Source of the DNA: Bacteroidetes bacterium CG23_combo_of_CG06-09_8_20_14_all_32_9
GTDB lineage: Bacteria; Bacteroidota; Bacteroidia; Bacteroidales; GWA2-32-17
Reading direction: 5' to 3'
Assembly (NCBI GenBank): GCA_002771395.1
Contig: PCSS01000342.1
Span: forward strand, 1-9,030
DNA length: 9,030 nt
The notes beneath the pieces are model-generated. The model made no database searches, was not told the origin of the DNA, and saw only the letters and a program-made list of their open reading frames with translations. The stretch's first letter is position 1; the number at the start of each line of letters is the position of its first letter. Made by a program: the position numbers and the translations under genes. This document shows, piece after piece, positions 1 through 6,307 of this stretch.

Positions 1-97
1 AACCCAATTTTTCGCCTTTGCTGAACCTATTTTGAATTTCTTTTACTTTAGGTTCCAACATCTCTATTATTGAATCTTCTATGTTGGTTGTGCTCAT
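1..97 (-). CDS. N-terminal part of an unidentified protein (cut by window edge)
   Basis: An ATG on the minus strand at 97-95 opens a frame that stays open for 32 codons to the window edge. The product begins MSTTNIEDSI and continues with charged residues (Glu, Lys) alternating with hydrophobic ones, which suggests a soluble, helical N-terminus with no signal peptide or membrane segment. I do not recognise the family from this fragment. Support for a real gene comes from the coding-like composition and from a good Bacteroidota-type promoter about 30 bases upstream (129-162). No Shine-Dalgarno sequence is obvious, which is normal for the phylum. The 177 bases between it and yjbQ suggest a separate transcription unit on the same strand. 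Confidence 0.6.
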   Translation of the reverse strand, partial: MSTTNIEDSIIEMLEPKVKEIQNRFSKGEKLG

Positions 98-128
98 ATT
101 GTAATATTTATTCTTTTAAAATCAAAGT

Positions 129-162
129 CAAATGTAATATTTATTTTTCATAATTTTCCAAA
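129..162 (-). promoter_or_regulatory. Bacteroidota-type promoter for the left-edge gene
   Basis: Read on the minus strand, TACATTTG (136-129) matches the -7 consensus TAnnTTTG exactly. TTTG at 162-159 matches the -33 element. The spacer is 22 bases, slightly longer than the usual 19-21. The expected transcript start is near 122, giving a leader of about 25 bases before the ATG at 97. This is a motif match only. Confidence 0.5.
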
Positions 163-274
163 ATATTTTATTTATTATTTTTTTATTAGCGGTAAAAAAC
201 TTATCTTTTATCTTTCATAATATCTTACAATGTATTTTTTAATATTCTTTTTTTTTAAGTTTGGTTGCTCATAT

Positions 275-691
275 TTATTCTCCTATAATTTTAATAAGCA
301 CTCTTTTACGACGATTTCCGTCAAATTCGCCGTAAAATATTTGTTCCCACGGGCCGAAATCAAATTTTCCATTGGTAACAGCAACCACAACTTCGCGTCC
401 CATGATTGTGCGTTTTAAATGTGCGTCGGCATTGTCTTCAAAACTATTATGTTTATACTGCGAGTAAGGTTTTTCGGGTGCAAGTTTTTCAAGCCAAACT
501 TCAAAATCGTGATGTAAACCCGATTCGTCGTCATTAATAAAGACGCTGGCAGTAATGTGCATGGCATTTACAAGGCAAAGTCCTTCTTTTATGCCGCTAT
601 CAAGCAAACATTGGTTCACGGATGTTGTAATATTAATGAATCCGCGACGACTTTTTATGTCAAACCAAAGTTCTTTTCGGTATGATTTCAT
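275..691 (-). CDS. yjbQ: YjbQ/UPF0047 family protein
   Basis: A 138-residue protein of the YjbQ/UPF0047 family, full length for this small single-domain cytosolic fold. Family hallmarks are visible in order: [10 protein letters not shown] at 45-54 (the family's H-T-T-A segment), [11 protein letters not shown] at 60-70, [12 protein letters not shown] at 87-98, then [13 protein letters not shown] at 107-119 and [10 protein letters not shown] at 121-130. These match the conserved HxNADAHLK and G-x-W-Q-x-I blocks, with Pro-Trp-Glu in place of the usual Thr-Trp-Gln. E. coli YjbQ has been reported to have weak thiamin phosphate synthase activity, but the physiological role is not settled, so no reaction is assigned here. 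The start lies 3 bases after the phosphoglucomutase stop, so it is almost certainly the last gene of the rfbA-C-D-pgm operon. No terminator is evident downstream. Confidence 0.9.
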   Translation of the reverse strand: MKSYRKELWFDIKSRRGFINITTSVNQCLLDSGIKEGLCLVNAMHITASVFINDDESGLHHDFEVWLEKLAPEKPYSQYKHNSFEDNADAHLKRTIMGREVVVAVTNGKFDFGPWEQIFYGEFDGNRRKRVLIKIIGE

Positions 692-694
692 TTA

Positions 695-2434
695 TCACTG
701 AATTTTTAGAGATGTAATAATGTTTTCAATTTTTTTATTGAGTTTTTCGTTTACCAAATCAAATTCTGATGATGAATTAAGTTTCTCTTTTACTCCAAAA
801 TAGAATTTGATTTTTGGTTCTGTTCCCGATGGGCGAATCGAAATAATAGAATCATCTGCTGTAATAAATTGTAAAACATCAGATTTTGGTTGTTCAATTA
901 TTTTCTTTGTTTTGTTTGTTAAATCGTGGTCACTTTGTAAAAGATAATCCTTTATGCGAAGAACTTTAGAAGAATTTATTTCTGCAGGTGGGTTTTGTCT
1001 AAAGTTTTTCATCATTTTAAGAATTTCTTCCTTTCCTTCGCTGTTTTTTTTAGTAATAGACAGCAGTGATTCTTTGTAAAAACCGTATTTGCAATAAATG
1101 TCCAAAAGCAAATCGTATAAACTTTTTTCATGGTCTTTTGCCCAAGCGGTACATTCAGCAATCATTGCGCAAGCCGAAACGGCATCTTTATCGCGAACAT
1201 AATCGCCAACTAAAAAACCGTAACTTTCTTCTCCACCGCATATATATTTCTTTTCGCCTTCGTTTTTTCTAATAATTTCGGCAATATATTTAAAACCGGT
1301 AAGTACATCAAAATATTCAACATTAAAGTCGTTTGCAATTGCAACTAATAGTTCGGTTGTAACTATTGTTTTAACAATATATTCTTTTCCCTTTAGTAAT
1401 TTATTTTCTTTCCATTTAGAAAGCATATAATAAGTTAATAATGCAGCGGTTTGATTTCCATTCAGAAGTATGTGCTTGTTTTTCGGGTTTTTAATTGCTA
1501 TTCCAACTCTGTCGCCATCGGGGTCGGTTCCTAATACAAGGTCGGCATCAATTTTTGCTGCCATTTCTAAAGCTAAATTTAATGCGGCTTTTTCTTCGGG
1601 ATTAGGGCTTTTAACGGTAGGGAAATTTCCATCGGGGGTTGATTGTTTTTTAACAATGTTTACATTATTGAAGCCAATTTTACTAAGAGTCGCAGGAACA
1701 AGATTTACACCGGTGCCATGTAAAGGGGTATAAACAATTTTTAAATCATGATATTTTTTTATTGATAAAGGTGAAAGTAATGTTTTAGTTATTTCATTGA
1801 TATACAACTCATCAAGTTCTTTTCCTATAATTGAAATTGTTTTAGCCCTGGGTTTATTTTTTACATCGCTAAATGATTTAATTGCAACAACTTCGTTAAT
1901 TACATTTTTATCATGGGGAGGAACAAGTTGTCCGCCGTCATTCCAATATGCTTTATACCCGTTATATTCTTTGGGATTATGTGAAGCTGTGAGCATTACA
2001 CCACCAATACATTCTAATTTTCTAACCGCATAAGAAAGTTCAGGGGTTGGTCTGAGTGAACTGAAAAGAAAAACATTAAATCCATTAGATGAAAACACAT
2101 TGGCAGTAGCTTCGGCAAATGTTTTACTGTTATTTCTGCTATCGTAAGCGATTGCAATTCTTAACCCTTTTTGTTCTGGAAAAGTTTTATTTAAATAATT
2201 ACAAAATCCCTGCGTTGCCATTTGCACGGTGTAAATATTCATGCGATTTGTTCCCACGCCCATAATTCCGCGCAAACCACCGGTACCAAATTCAAGGTTT
2301 TCGGCAAAAGCTTCAATCAACTCTTTAGGATTTTTAAGAAGTTCTTTAATATTTTTACAGGTTTCGGTATCAAAACCGCTTTGCAGCCACTTTTGGGCTT
2401 TTTGTTTGGCTATTTTAAATCTTGTTTCGGTCAT
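695..2434 (-). CDS. pgcA: Phosphoglucomutase / phosphomannomutase-type phosphohexomutase (PgcA/PGM2-like)
   Basis: A 579-residue alpha-D-phosphohexomutase, which interconverts glucose-6-phosphate and glucose-1-phosphate through a phosphoserine and a bisphosphate intermediate in the cytosol. All four active-site loops are intact: catalytic serine loop TASHNP at 149-154 (Ser151), metal-binding DPDGDR at 304-309, sugar-binding GEESYG at 401-406 and phosphate-binding RPSGTEP at 534-540. The N-terminal FGTGGLRG (49-56) and the length of about 580 place it with Bacillus PgcA and PGM2-type enzymes rather than the roughly 450-residue ManB/GlmM type. Some members of this branch also act on mannose- or pentose-phosphates, so exact specificity is open. 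It starts 3 bases beyond the rfbD stop and ends 3 bases before yjbQ. In this operon its likely job is to supply glucose-1-phosphate to RfbA and to UDP-glucose synthesis. Confidence 0.93.
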   Translation of the reverse strand: MTETRFKIAKQKAQKWLQSGFDTETCKNIKELLKNPKELIEAFAENLEFGTGGLRGIMGVGTNRMNIYTVQMATQGFCNYLNKTFPEQKGLRIAIAYDSRNNSKTFAEATANVFSSNGFNVFLFSSLRPTPELSYAVRKLECIGGVMLTASHNPKEYNGYKAYWNDGGQLVPPHDKNVINEVVAIKSFSDVKNKPRAKTISIIGKELDELYINEITKTLLSPLSIKKYHDLKIVYTPLHGTGVNLVPATLSKIGFNNVNIVKKQSTPDGNFPTVKSPNPEEKAALNLALEMAAKIDADLVLGTDPDGDRVGIAIKNPKNKHILLNGNQTAALLTYYMLSKWKENKLLKGKEYIVKTIVTTELLVAIANDFNVEYFDVLTGFKYIAEIIRKNEGEKKYICGGEESYGFLVGDYVRDKDAVSACAMIAECTAWAKDHEKSLYDLLLDIYCKYGFYKESLLSITKKNSEGKEEILKMMKNFRQNPPAEINSSKVLRIKDYLLQSDHDLTNKTKKIIEQPKSDVLQFITADDSIISIRPSGTEPKIKFYFGVKEKLNSSSEFDLVNEKLNKKIENIITSLKIQ

Positions 2435-2436
2435 AA

Positions 2437-3309
2437 TTACTTATTTTTTAATAAATTCATACAATATTCGAGGCTATCTCTCCAATAGGGAATTTCAATA
2501 TTAAATGTTTGTACAATTTTACTTTTGTTTAAAACACTGTAAGCGGGACGTTTTGCCGGTGTAGGAAAATCTTTGGTTTCAATGGGATGAACTTCGCATT
2601 TTAAATTTGAAAGTTTCATTATTTCGATGGCAAAATCGTACCAACTGCAAACGCCATTGTTTGCAAAATGGTAAATTCCCGGTTTAAAGGCATCAGTTTT
2701 TTTTTCAGTATTAGAAATAATTTGAAGGATAACATTAGCAAGGACGCGGGCATAAGTAGGGCAACCAATCTGGTCATAAACTACACCAATTTCTTCGCGG
2801 TCGGTTCCAAGTTTGAGCATTGTTTTAACAAAGTTATTTCCAAAAGATGAATAAAGCCACGAAGTCCTTATTATAACAGATTGAGAATACCTTAATACTT
2901 CTGTTTCGCCTTTAAGTTTTGTTAATCCGTAAACCGATTTTGGATTTGTTTTAGCACTTTCGGTATATGGTGTATTCGCATTTCCATCAAAAACATAATC
3001 GGTAGAAATATGAATAAATTTTATTCTAAAATTTGTTGCAAACTTTATTAAATTTGATACTGCAATAACATTAATTTTCTCAGCATTTTTTTTGTCAGTC
3101 TCAGCTTTATCAACTGCTGTGTAAGCTGCACAATTAACAATATACTTTATTTCATTGCTATTGAAGAAATTTTTAAGTTTGAGTGAATCGGTAATATCAA
3201 GTTCCTGAATATCGGTAAAAATAAATTTTAAAATACTAAAATCTTTACTCTGTTCTCTTATTTCACTACCTAACTGCCCATTAGCACCGGTTATAAGTAT
3301 GTTTGACAT
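2437..3309 (-). CDS. rfbD: dTDP-4-dehydrorhamnose reductase
   Basis: A 290-residue short-chain dehydrogenase/reductase of the RmlD type. It reduces dTDP-4-dehydro-L-rhamnose to dTDP-L-rhamnose with NAD(P)H, the last step of the pathway. The N-terminal dinucleotide-binding motif is GANGQLG at 8-14. The catalytic region has STDYVFDG at 102-109 and the Tyr-x-x-x-Lys pair at Tyr127/Lys131 (SVYGLTK). Further RmlD signatures are RTSWLYS at 148-154, DQIGCPTYA at 179-187 and RPAYSVLN at 254-261. Length is normal and no residue looks lost. It lies 3 bases downstream of rfbC and 2 bases upstream of the phosphoglucomutase gene, so translation of the block is probably coupled. Also called rmlD. Confidence 0.95.
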   Translation of the reverse strand: MSNILITGANGQLGSEIREQSKDFSILKFIFTDIQELDITDSLKLKNFFNSNEIKYIVNCAAYTAVDKAETDKKNAEKINVIAVSNLIKFATNFRIKFIHISTDYVFDGNANTPYTESAKTNPKSVYGLTKLKGETEVLRYSQSVIIRTSWLYSSFGNNFVKTMLKLGTDREEIGVVYDQIGCPTYARVLANVILQIISNTEKKTDAFKPGIYHFANNGVCSWYDFAIEIMKLSNLKCEVHPIETKDFPTPAKRPAYSVLNKSKIVQTFNIEIPYWRDSLEYCMNLLKNK

Positions 3310-3312
3310 ATT

Positions 3313-3867
3313 TTAGAAATTAAAGTTTTTTTCGGCATTTTGGAAATCAGGTTGCAATTTGTCTTTTTCGGAAATAATACTTTTTCCGACATCAATTTTC
3401 CAATCTATTGCAAGTAAGGGATCGTTGTAACAGATGCCTCGTTCGGATTCTTTATTGTACAATCCGTCGCATTTGTAAATGAAAATTGCGGTTTCGGATA
3501 ATACCGAAAAACCGTGAGCAAACCCGCGAGGAATAAGTAATTGTAATTTGTTATCGCAACTCAATTCTACTCCGTACCATTTACCGAAAGTTGGACTGCC
3601 TTTTCGCAAATCAACAGCGACATCAAAAACACATCCTTGCATAACTCTTACGAGTTTAGCTTGCGGGTGTGGCTCTAACTGATAATGAAGTCCGCGAATT
3701 ACTCCATAAATTGATTTTGATTCGTTATCCTGAATAAATTTGTAATTTAAACCTTGTTCGGCAAATTGTTTTTTATTAAACGATTCGAAAAAATATCCCC
3801 GCTGGTCGGCAAATACGTCAGGTTTAATAATTACAAGTCCTGGAATTGGTGTTTCAATAACTTTCAT
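3313..3867 (-). CDS. rfbC: dTDP-4-dehydrorhamnose 3,5-epimerase
   Basis: A 184-residue cupin-fold epimerase (RmlC). It converts dTDP-4-dehydro-6-deoxy-D-glucose to dTDP-4-dehydro-L-rhamnose by epimerising C3 and C5. Visible signatures are DQRGYFFESF at 21-30, the substrate-binding and catalytic segment IRGLHYQ at 57-63 with the catalytic base His61, RVMQGCVFDVAVDLRKGSPT at 74-93, LIPRGFAHGF at 111-120 and YKCDGLY at 131-137. Tyr131 is the expected catalytic acid. Length is typical of the family. It follows rfbA after 7 bases and precedes rfbD by 3 bases. Its substrate must come from RfbB, which is not encoded in this window. Also called rmlC. Confidence 0.96.
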   Translation of the reverse strand: MKVIETPIPGLVIIKPDVFADQRGYFFESFNKKQFAEQGLNYKFIQDNESKSIYGVIRGLHYQLEPHPQAKLVRVMQGCVFDVAVDLRKGSPTFGKWYGVELSCDNKLQLLIPRGFAHGFSVLSETAIFIYKCDGLYNKESERGICYNDPLLAIDWKIDVGKSIISEKDKLQPDFQNAEKNFNF

Positions 3868-3874
3868 ACGTTAC

Positions 3875-4750
3875 TTATAATTTTTTCTCGTTGGCAATAA
3901 GGTATAGATATTCACCATATTGATTTTTTTTATAAATTTCGGCAATAGCAAGTAATTGATTTTTATTAATAAACCCTTCGCGAAAAGCGATTTCCTCAAT
4001 ACAGGCAACTTTTAAACCCTGGCGTTGTTCAATGGTTGCAATAAAATTTGAAGCCTGCAAAAGACTTTCGTGTGTTCCGGTATCAAGCCATGCCATGCCA
4101 CGGCTTAAAAGTTTAACACCAAGTTGGTTTTTATTGAGATATAATTTATTTAAATCAGTTATTTCGAGTTCTCCTCTGGCAGAAGGTTTAAGATTTTTTG
4201 CTTTTTCAACCACATCGTTAGAATAATAATATAAGCCTGTTACGGCATAATTTGATTTTGGTTTTTGTGGTTTTTCTTCAAGACTGACAACTTTTCCGTT
4301 TTTGTCAAATTCTACTACACCGTAACGCTCGGGGTCTTTTACATAATAACCGAAAACAATGGCGCCAGATTGAATTTGAGTAGCTTCTTTCAAAATATTT
4401 CTTAATCCGTATCCATAAAAAATATTATCACCAAGCACCATACAAACATTATCTTTTTCAATAAATTTTTCACCAATAATAAATGCCTGAGCCAATCCAT
4501 CGGGAGATGGTTGTTCTTTGTAAACAATTGATATTCCTAATTGAGAACCATTTCCAAGTAAATCTTTATAAAGATGTAAATCTTTAGGAGTTGAAATAAT
4601 TAGAATTTCTTTAATCCCCGACATCATTAAAACCGATAACGGATAGTATATCATTGGCTTATCGTAAATCGGAATAATCTGTTTTGAAATTGTTTGTGTA
4701 ATTGGATAAAGCCTTGTGCCTGAACCTCCGGCTAAAATAATTCCTTTCAT
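3875..4750 (-). CDS. rfbA: Glucose-1-phosphate thymidylyltransferase
   Basis: A 291-residue nucleotidyltransferase (RmlA). It joins glucose-1-phosphate and dTTP to give dTDP-glucose and pyrophosphate, the first committed step to dTDP-L-rhamnose, and in well-studied homologues it is feedback-inhibited by the end product. The N-terminal nucleotide-binding loop is [13 protein letters not shown] (6-18), followed by [11 protein letters not shown] at 22-32. The metal-binding Asp lies in LGDN (106-109). ERYGVVEFD (141-149), [14 protein letters not shown] (159-172) and WLDTGT (221-226, second metal Asp223) are all typical. Full length. It is the first gene of the tight rfbA-C-D-pgm-yjbQ block. I see no TAnnTTTG promoter in the 91 bases upstream, so transcription may read through from uxs past the hairpin at 4799-4831. 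Also called rmlA. Confidence 0.96.
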   Translation of the reverse strand: MKGIILAGGSGTRLYPITQTISKQIIPIYDKPMIYYPLSVLMMSGIKEILIISTPKDLHLYKDLLGNGSQLGISIVYKEQPSPDGLAQAFIIGEKFIEKDNVCMVLGDNIFYGYGLRNILKEATQIQSGAIVFGYYVKDPERYGVVEFDKNGKVVSLEEKPQKPKSNYAVTGLYYYSNDVVEKAKNLKPSARGELEITDLNKLYLNKNQLGVKLLSRGMAWLDTGTHESLLQASNFIATIEQRQGLKVACIEEIAFREGFINKNQLLAIAEIYKKNQYGEYLYLIANEKKL

Positions 4751-4798
4751 GTGTTACTATTTTATATTACGTTCATATTTAATTATTTCATTGTTTGT

Positions 4799-4831
4799 AA
4801 ACTTCAAAAGTTTCCAAAACTTTTGAAGTTT
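4799..4831. repeat. Perfect 15-bp palindrome with nested half-sites between uxs and rfbA
   Basis: The left arm AAACTTCAAAAGTTT (4799-4813) and right arm AAACTTTTGAAGTTT (4817-4831) are perfect reverse complements around a 3-base loop. Each arm is itself a palindrome: AAACTT and AAGTTT flank CAA in one and TTG in the other. RNA from either strand could therefore form one long hairpin or two small ones. On the minus strand it begins 10 bases after the uxs stop and ends about 48 bases before the rfbA start. No real U-tract follows the stem (the sequence runs GTTTACAAAC), so it is a weak candidate for a classical terminator. A partial terminator, a 3' stability element or a dispersed repeat are all possible. 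Confidence 0.75.
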
Positions 4832-4841
4832 GGTTTCACAA

Positions 4842-5783
4842 TTAAAGGTTTAATGATTTTTTAAAATAGTTAATTGTTTGTTGAAGTCCTTCTTCAAGAG
4901 GGATTTTTGGGTTCCAGTTATTAAGTTCTTTTTTTGCTATTGTAATATCTGGTTTGCGTTGAGTTGGGTCATCTTCGGGAAGCGGCATAAAAATAATTTC
5001 TGATTTTGATTTGGTAAGTTTAATAATTTTTTGGGCAAGTTCAAGTATTTTGTATTCACCTGGGTTTCCAATATTTACAGGTCCAGTAAACTTATCGCGG
5101 GTTCCCATCATGCGTATCATGCCTTCAACCAAATCGGAAACATATTGAAAACTGCGGGTTTGAGACCCATTACCAAAAACCGTAAGAGGTTTATTTTTAA
5201 GTGCCTGGACTATAAAATTTGAAACCACCCGCCCGTCGTTTGGGTGCATACGAGGACCGTAAGTATTAAAAATTCTTATGATTTTAATTTTTACGGTATT
5301 TTGTTTATTGTAATTTATAAAAAGTGATTCGGCACAACGTTTTCCTTCATCGTAACATGAGCGAATTCCGATTGGATTCACATTTCCCCAATATGATTCA
5401 GGTTGCGGATGAACATCGGGGTCGCCATAAACCTCACTGGTTGATGCCTGTAAAATTTTTGCATGAATGCGCTTTGCCAAACCAAGCATATTTATTGCAC
5501 CCATTACCGAAGTTTTAATGGTTTTTATTGGATTATACTGATAATGAACGGGCGAAGCAGGGCAGGCGAGATTGTAAATTTCATCAACTTCAAGAAAAAT
5601 TGGCATCGTAACATCGTGTCTTATCAATTCAAAGTATGGATTGCTAAGTAAATGTGCTATATTTTGTTTTGAACCTGTAAAATAATTGTCAAGACATATA
5701 ACTTCGTTTCTCTCATTTAATAATCTTTCGCAAAGGTGAGAGCCAATAAAACCTGCGCCACCGGTTACTAATATTTTTTTCAT
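4842..5783 (-). CDS. uxs: UDP-glucuronate decarboxylase (UDP-xylose synthase)
   Basis: A 313-residue extended short-chain dehydrogenase. It oxidises UDP-glucuronate at C4, decarboxylates it and reduces the product to UDP-xylose, recycling bound NAD+. The NAD-binding motif is GGAGFIG at 8-14. The UXS-specific stretch includes RHDVTMP (55-61) and [18 protein letters not shown] (71-88). Catalytic elements are STSEVYGDP at 114-122 and YDEGK at 144-148 (Tyr144, Lys148), followed by [20 protein letters not shown] (171-190) and [14 protein letters not shown] (208-221). YDEGK and NLACPASP separate it from RmlB, GalE and other relatives. The protein lacks the membrane anchor found in animal Golgi enzymes, so it should be cytosolic. 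It pairs functionally with ugd, encoded upstream on the same strand, from which it is separated by 524 bases of gene debris. Confidence 0.95.
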   Translation of the reverse strand: MKKILVTGGAGFIGSHLCERLLNERNEVICLDNYFTGSKQNIAHLLSNPYFELIRHDVTMPIFLEVDEIYNLACPASPVHYQYNPIKTIKTSVMGAINMLGLAKRIHAKILQASTSEVYGDPDVHPQPESYWGNVNPIGIRSCYDEGKRCAESLFINYNKQNTVKIKIIRIFNTYGPRMHPNDGRVVSNFIVQALKNKPLTVFGNGSQTRSFQYVSDLVEGMIRMMGTRDKFTGPVNIGNPGEYKILELAQKIIKLTKSKSEIIFMPLPEDDPTQRKPDITIAKKELNNWNPKIPLEEGLQQTINYFKKSLNL

Positions 5784-5874
5784 GTTTATCTAATTTTTAA
5801 TATTTGTTTTTCATTTCTGTATCAATTATTTAATTAAAGAATTTGTAAATACTCTAATGTTTCGCTTGAATAAA

Positions 5875-6118
5875 TTATTTGTATTTTTTATTTTTAAATA
5901 ATTCGTGAATATGTTCTTTTATTATACTCCTAAATTCATCCGGTGTATAACCATTTTTCCAACCCCCTTCAAATTCTTTGTCAAACTCACTTTCTTCAAT
6001 TGCTCCTGCTTGCTGTAAAAGATATAAAGATTCAGGATGTTTTTTTTAAATTAAAACGTGCATAAGCCGGACATCCATTCCTGTCCTTTTTAATTTGAAT
6101 ACCTGCAATTCGTGTCAT
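5875..6118 (-). pseudogene. Frameshifted small gene of unknown function (about 80 codons)
   Basis: From ATG at 6118-6116 the minus strand encodes MTRIAGIQIKKDRNGCPAYA and eight more residues, then hits TGA at 6034-6032. Just before that stop is a run of eight A's (6047-6040, minus sense). Reading on with one A fewer restores a good frame that continues KKHPESLYLLQQAGAIEESE, then a Gly-Gly-Trp motif, TPDEFRSIIKEHIHELF and a TAA at 5877-5875. The joined product would be 80 residues, soluble and charged. The fit on both sides of the run shows one protein with a single-base insertion. This may be a true mutation, a sequencing error in a homopolymer, or transcriptional slippage. I do not recognise the family; size and style resemble small conserved accessory proteins such as antitoxins, but that is a guess. 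Confidence 0.65.
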
Positions 6119-6123
6119 AATTT

Positions 6124-6222
6124 TTATATTTTTGTTTCCGGTACAAATATAGGAATAAATTCGCTTAATGCACTATCTTTTGACGAAACATACCAATCGT
6201 AACCATTTCTATATAAAGATGC
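6124..6222 (-). pseudogene. C-terminal fragment of a decayed gene upstream of the small frameshifted gene
   Basis: The minus-strand frame between TAA at 6225-6223 and TAA at 6126-6124 encodes 32 residues, including RNGYDWYVSSKDSALSEF followed by IPIFVPETKI. The composition (aromatics, a Val-Pro-Glu ending, no low-complexity AT-driven Lys/Asn/Ile runs) looks like the genuine C-terminus of a protein, although no start codon precedes it. It stops only 5 bases before the ATG of the frameshifted gene at 6118, spacing typical of two genes in one operon. The natural reading is a two-gene unit whose first member has lost its 5' part. A chance open frame of this length is possible, so confidence is moderate. 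Family unknown. Confidence 0.45.
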
Positions 6223-6307
6223 TTAAAATTGCTTATGTATAAACTATTGTTTGGCTATTGTAATATTTTTTAAAAAGATTATTGTTCATTTCTGAATTTA
6301 TAAATTG

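Noticed and set aside
98..274. Terminator for the rfb-pgm-yjbQ operon
   Set aside because: I looked for a stem followed by a T-run on the minus strand and found only A/T tracts without a convincing hairpin.
230..418. Plus-strand open frame of 62 codons
   Set aside because: It overlaps yjbQ antisense, starts in a T-rich stretch giving a Phe-rich N-terminus, and has no recognisable motif.
1470..1733. Plus-strand open frame of 87 codons
   Set aside because: It is the antisense shadow of the phosphoglucomutase metal-binding region; the minus-strand protein explains the sequence fully.
2222..2504. Two overlapping plus-strand open frames of 87-88 codons
   Set aside because: Both are antisense to the phosphoglucomutase N-terminus and the rfbD 3' end, where both minus-strand proteins are intact.
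6144..6173. TATATTTG on the minus strand, a perfect -7 match 26 bases before the small frameshifted gene
   Set aside because: It lies inside the coding-like fragment 6124-6222 and has only a weak GTG in place of the -33 TTG at 19 bases, so it may be codon sequence (Ile-Phe-Val) rather than a promoter.
6233..6289. Minus-strand 18-codon frame beginning MNNNLFKKYY, 18 bases after the ugd stop
   Set aside because: Very short, Asn/Lys/Tyr-rich as AT-rich non-coding DNA would give, with no continuity into the fragment at 6124-6222 without a frameshift.
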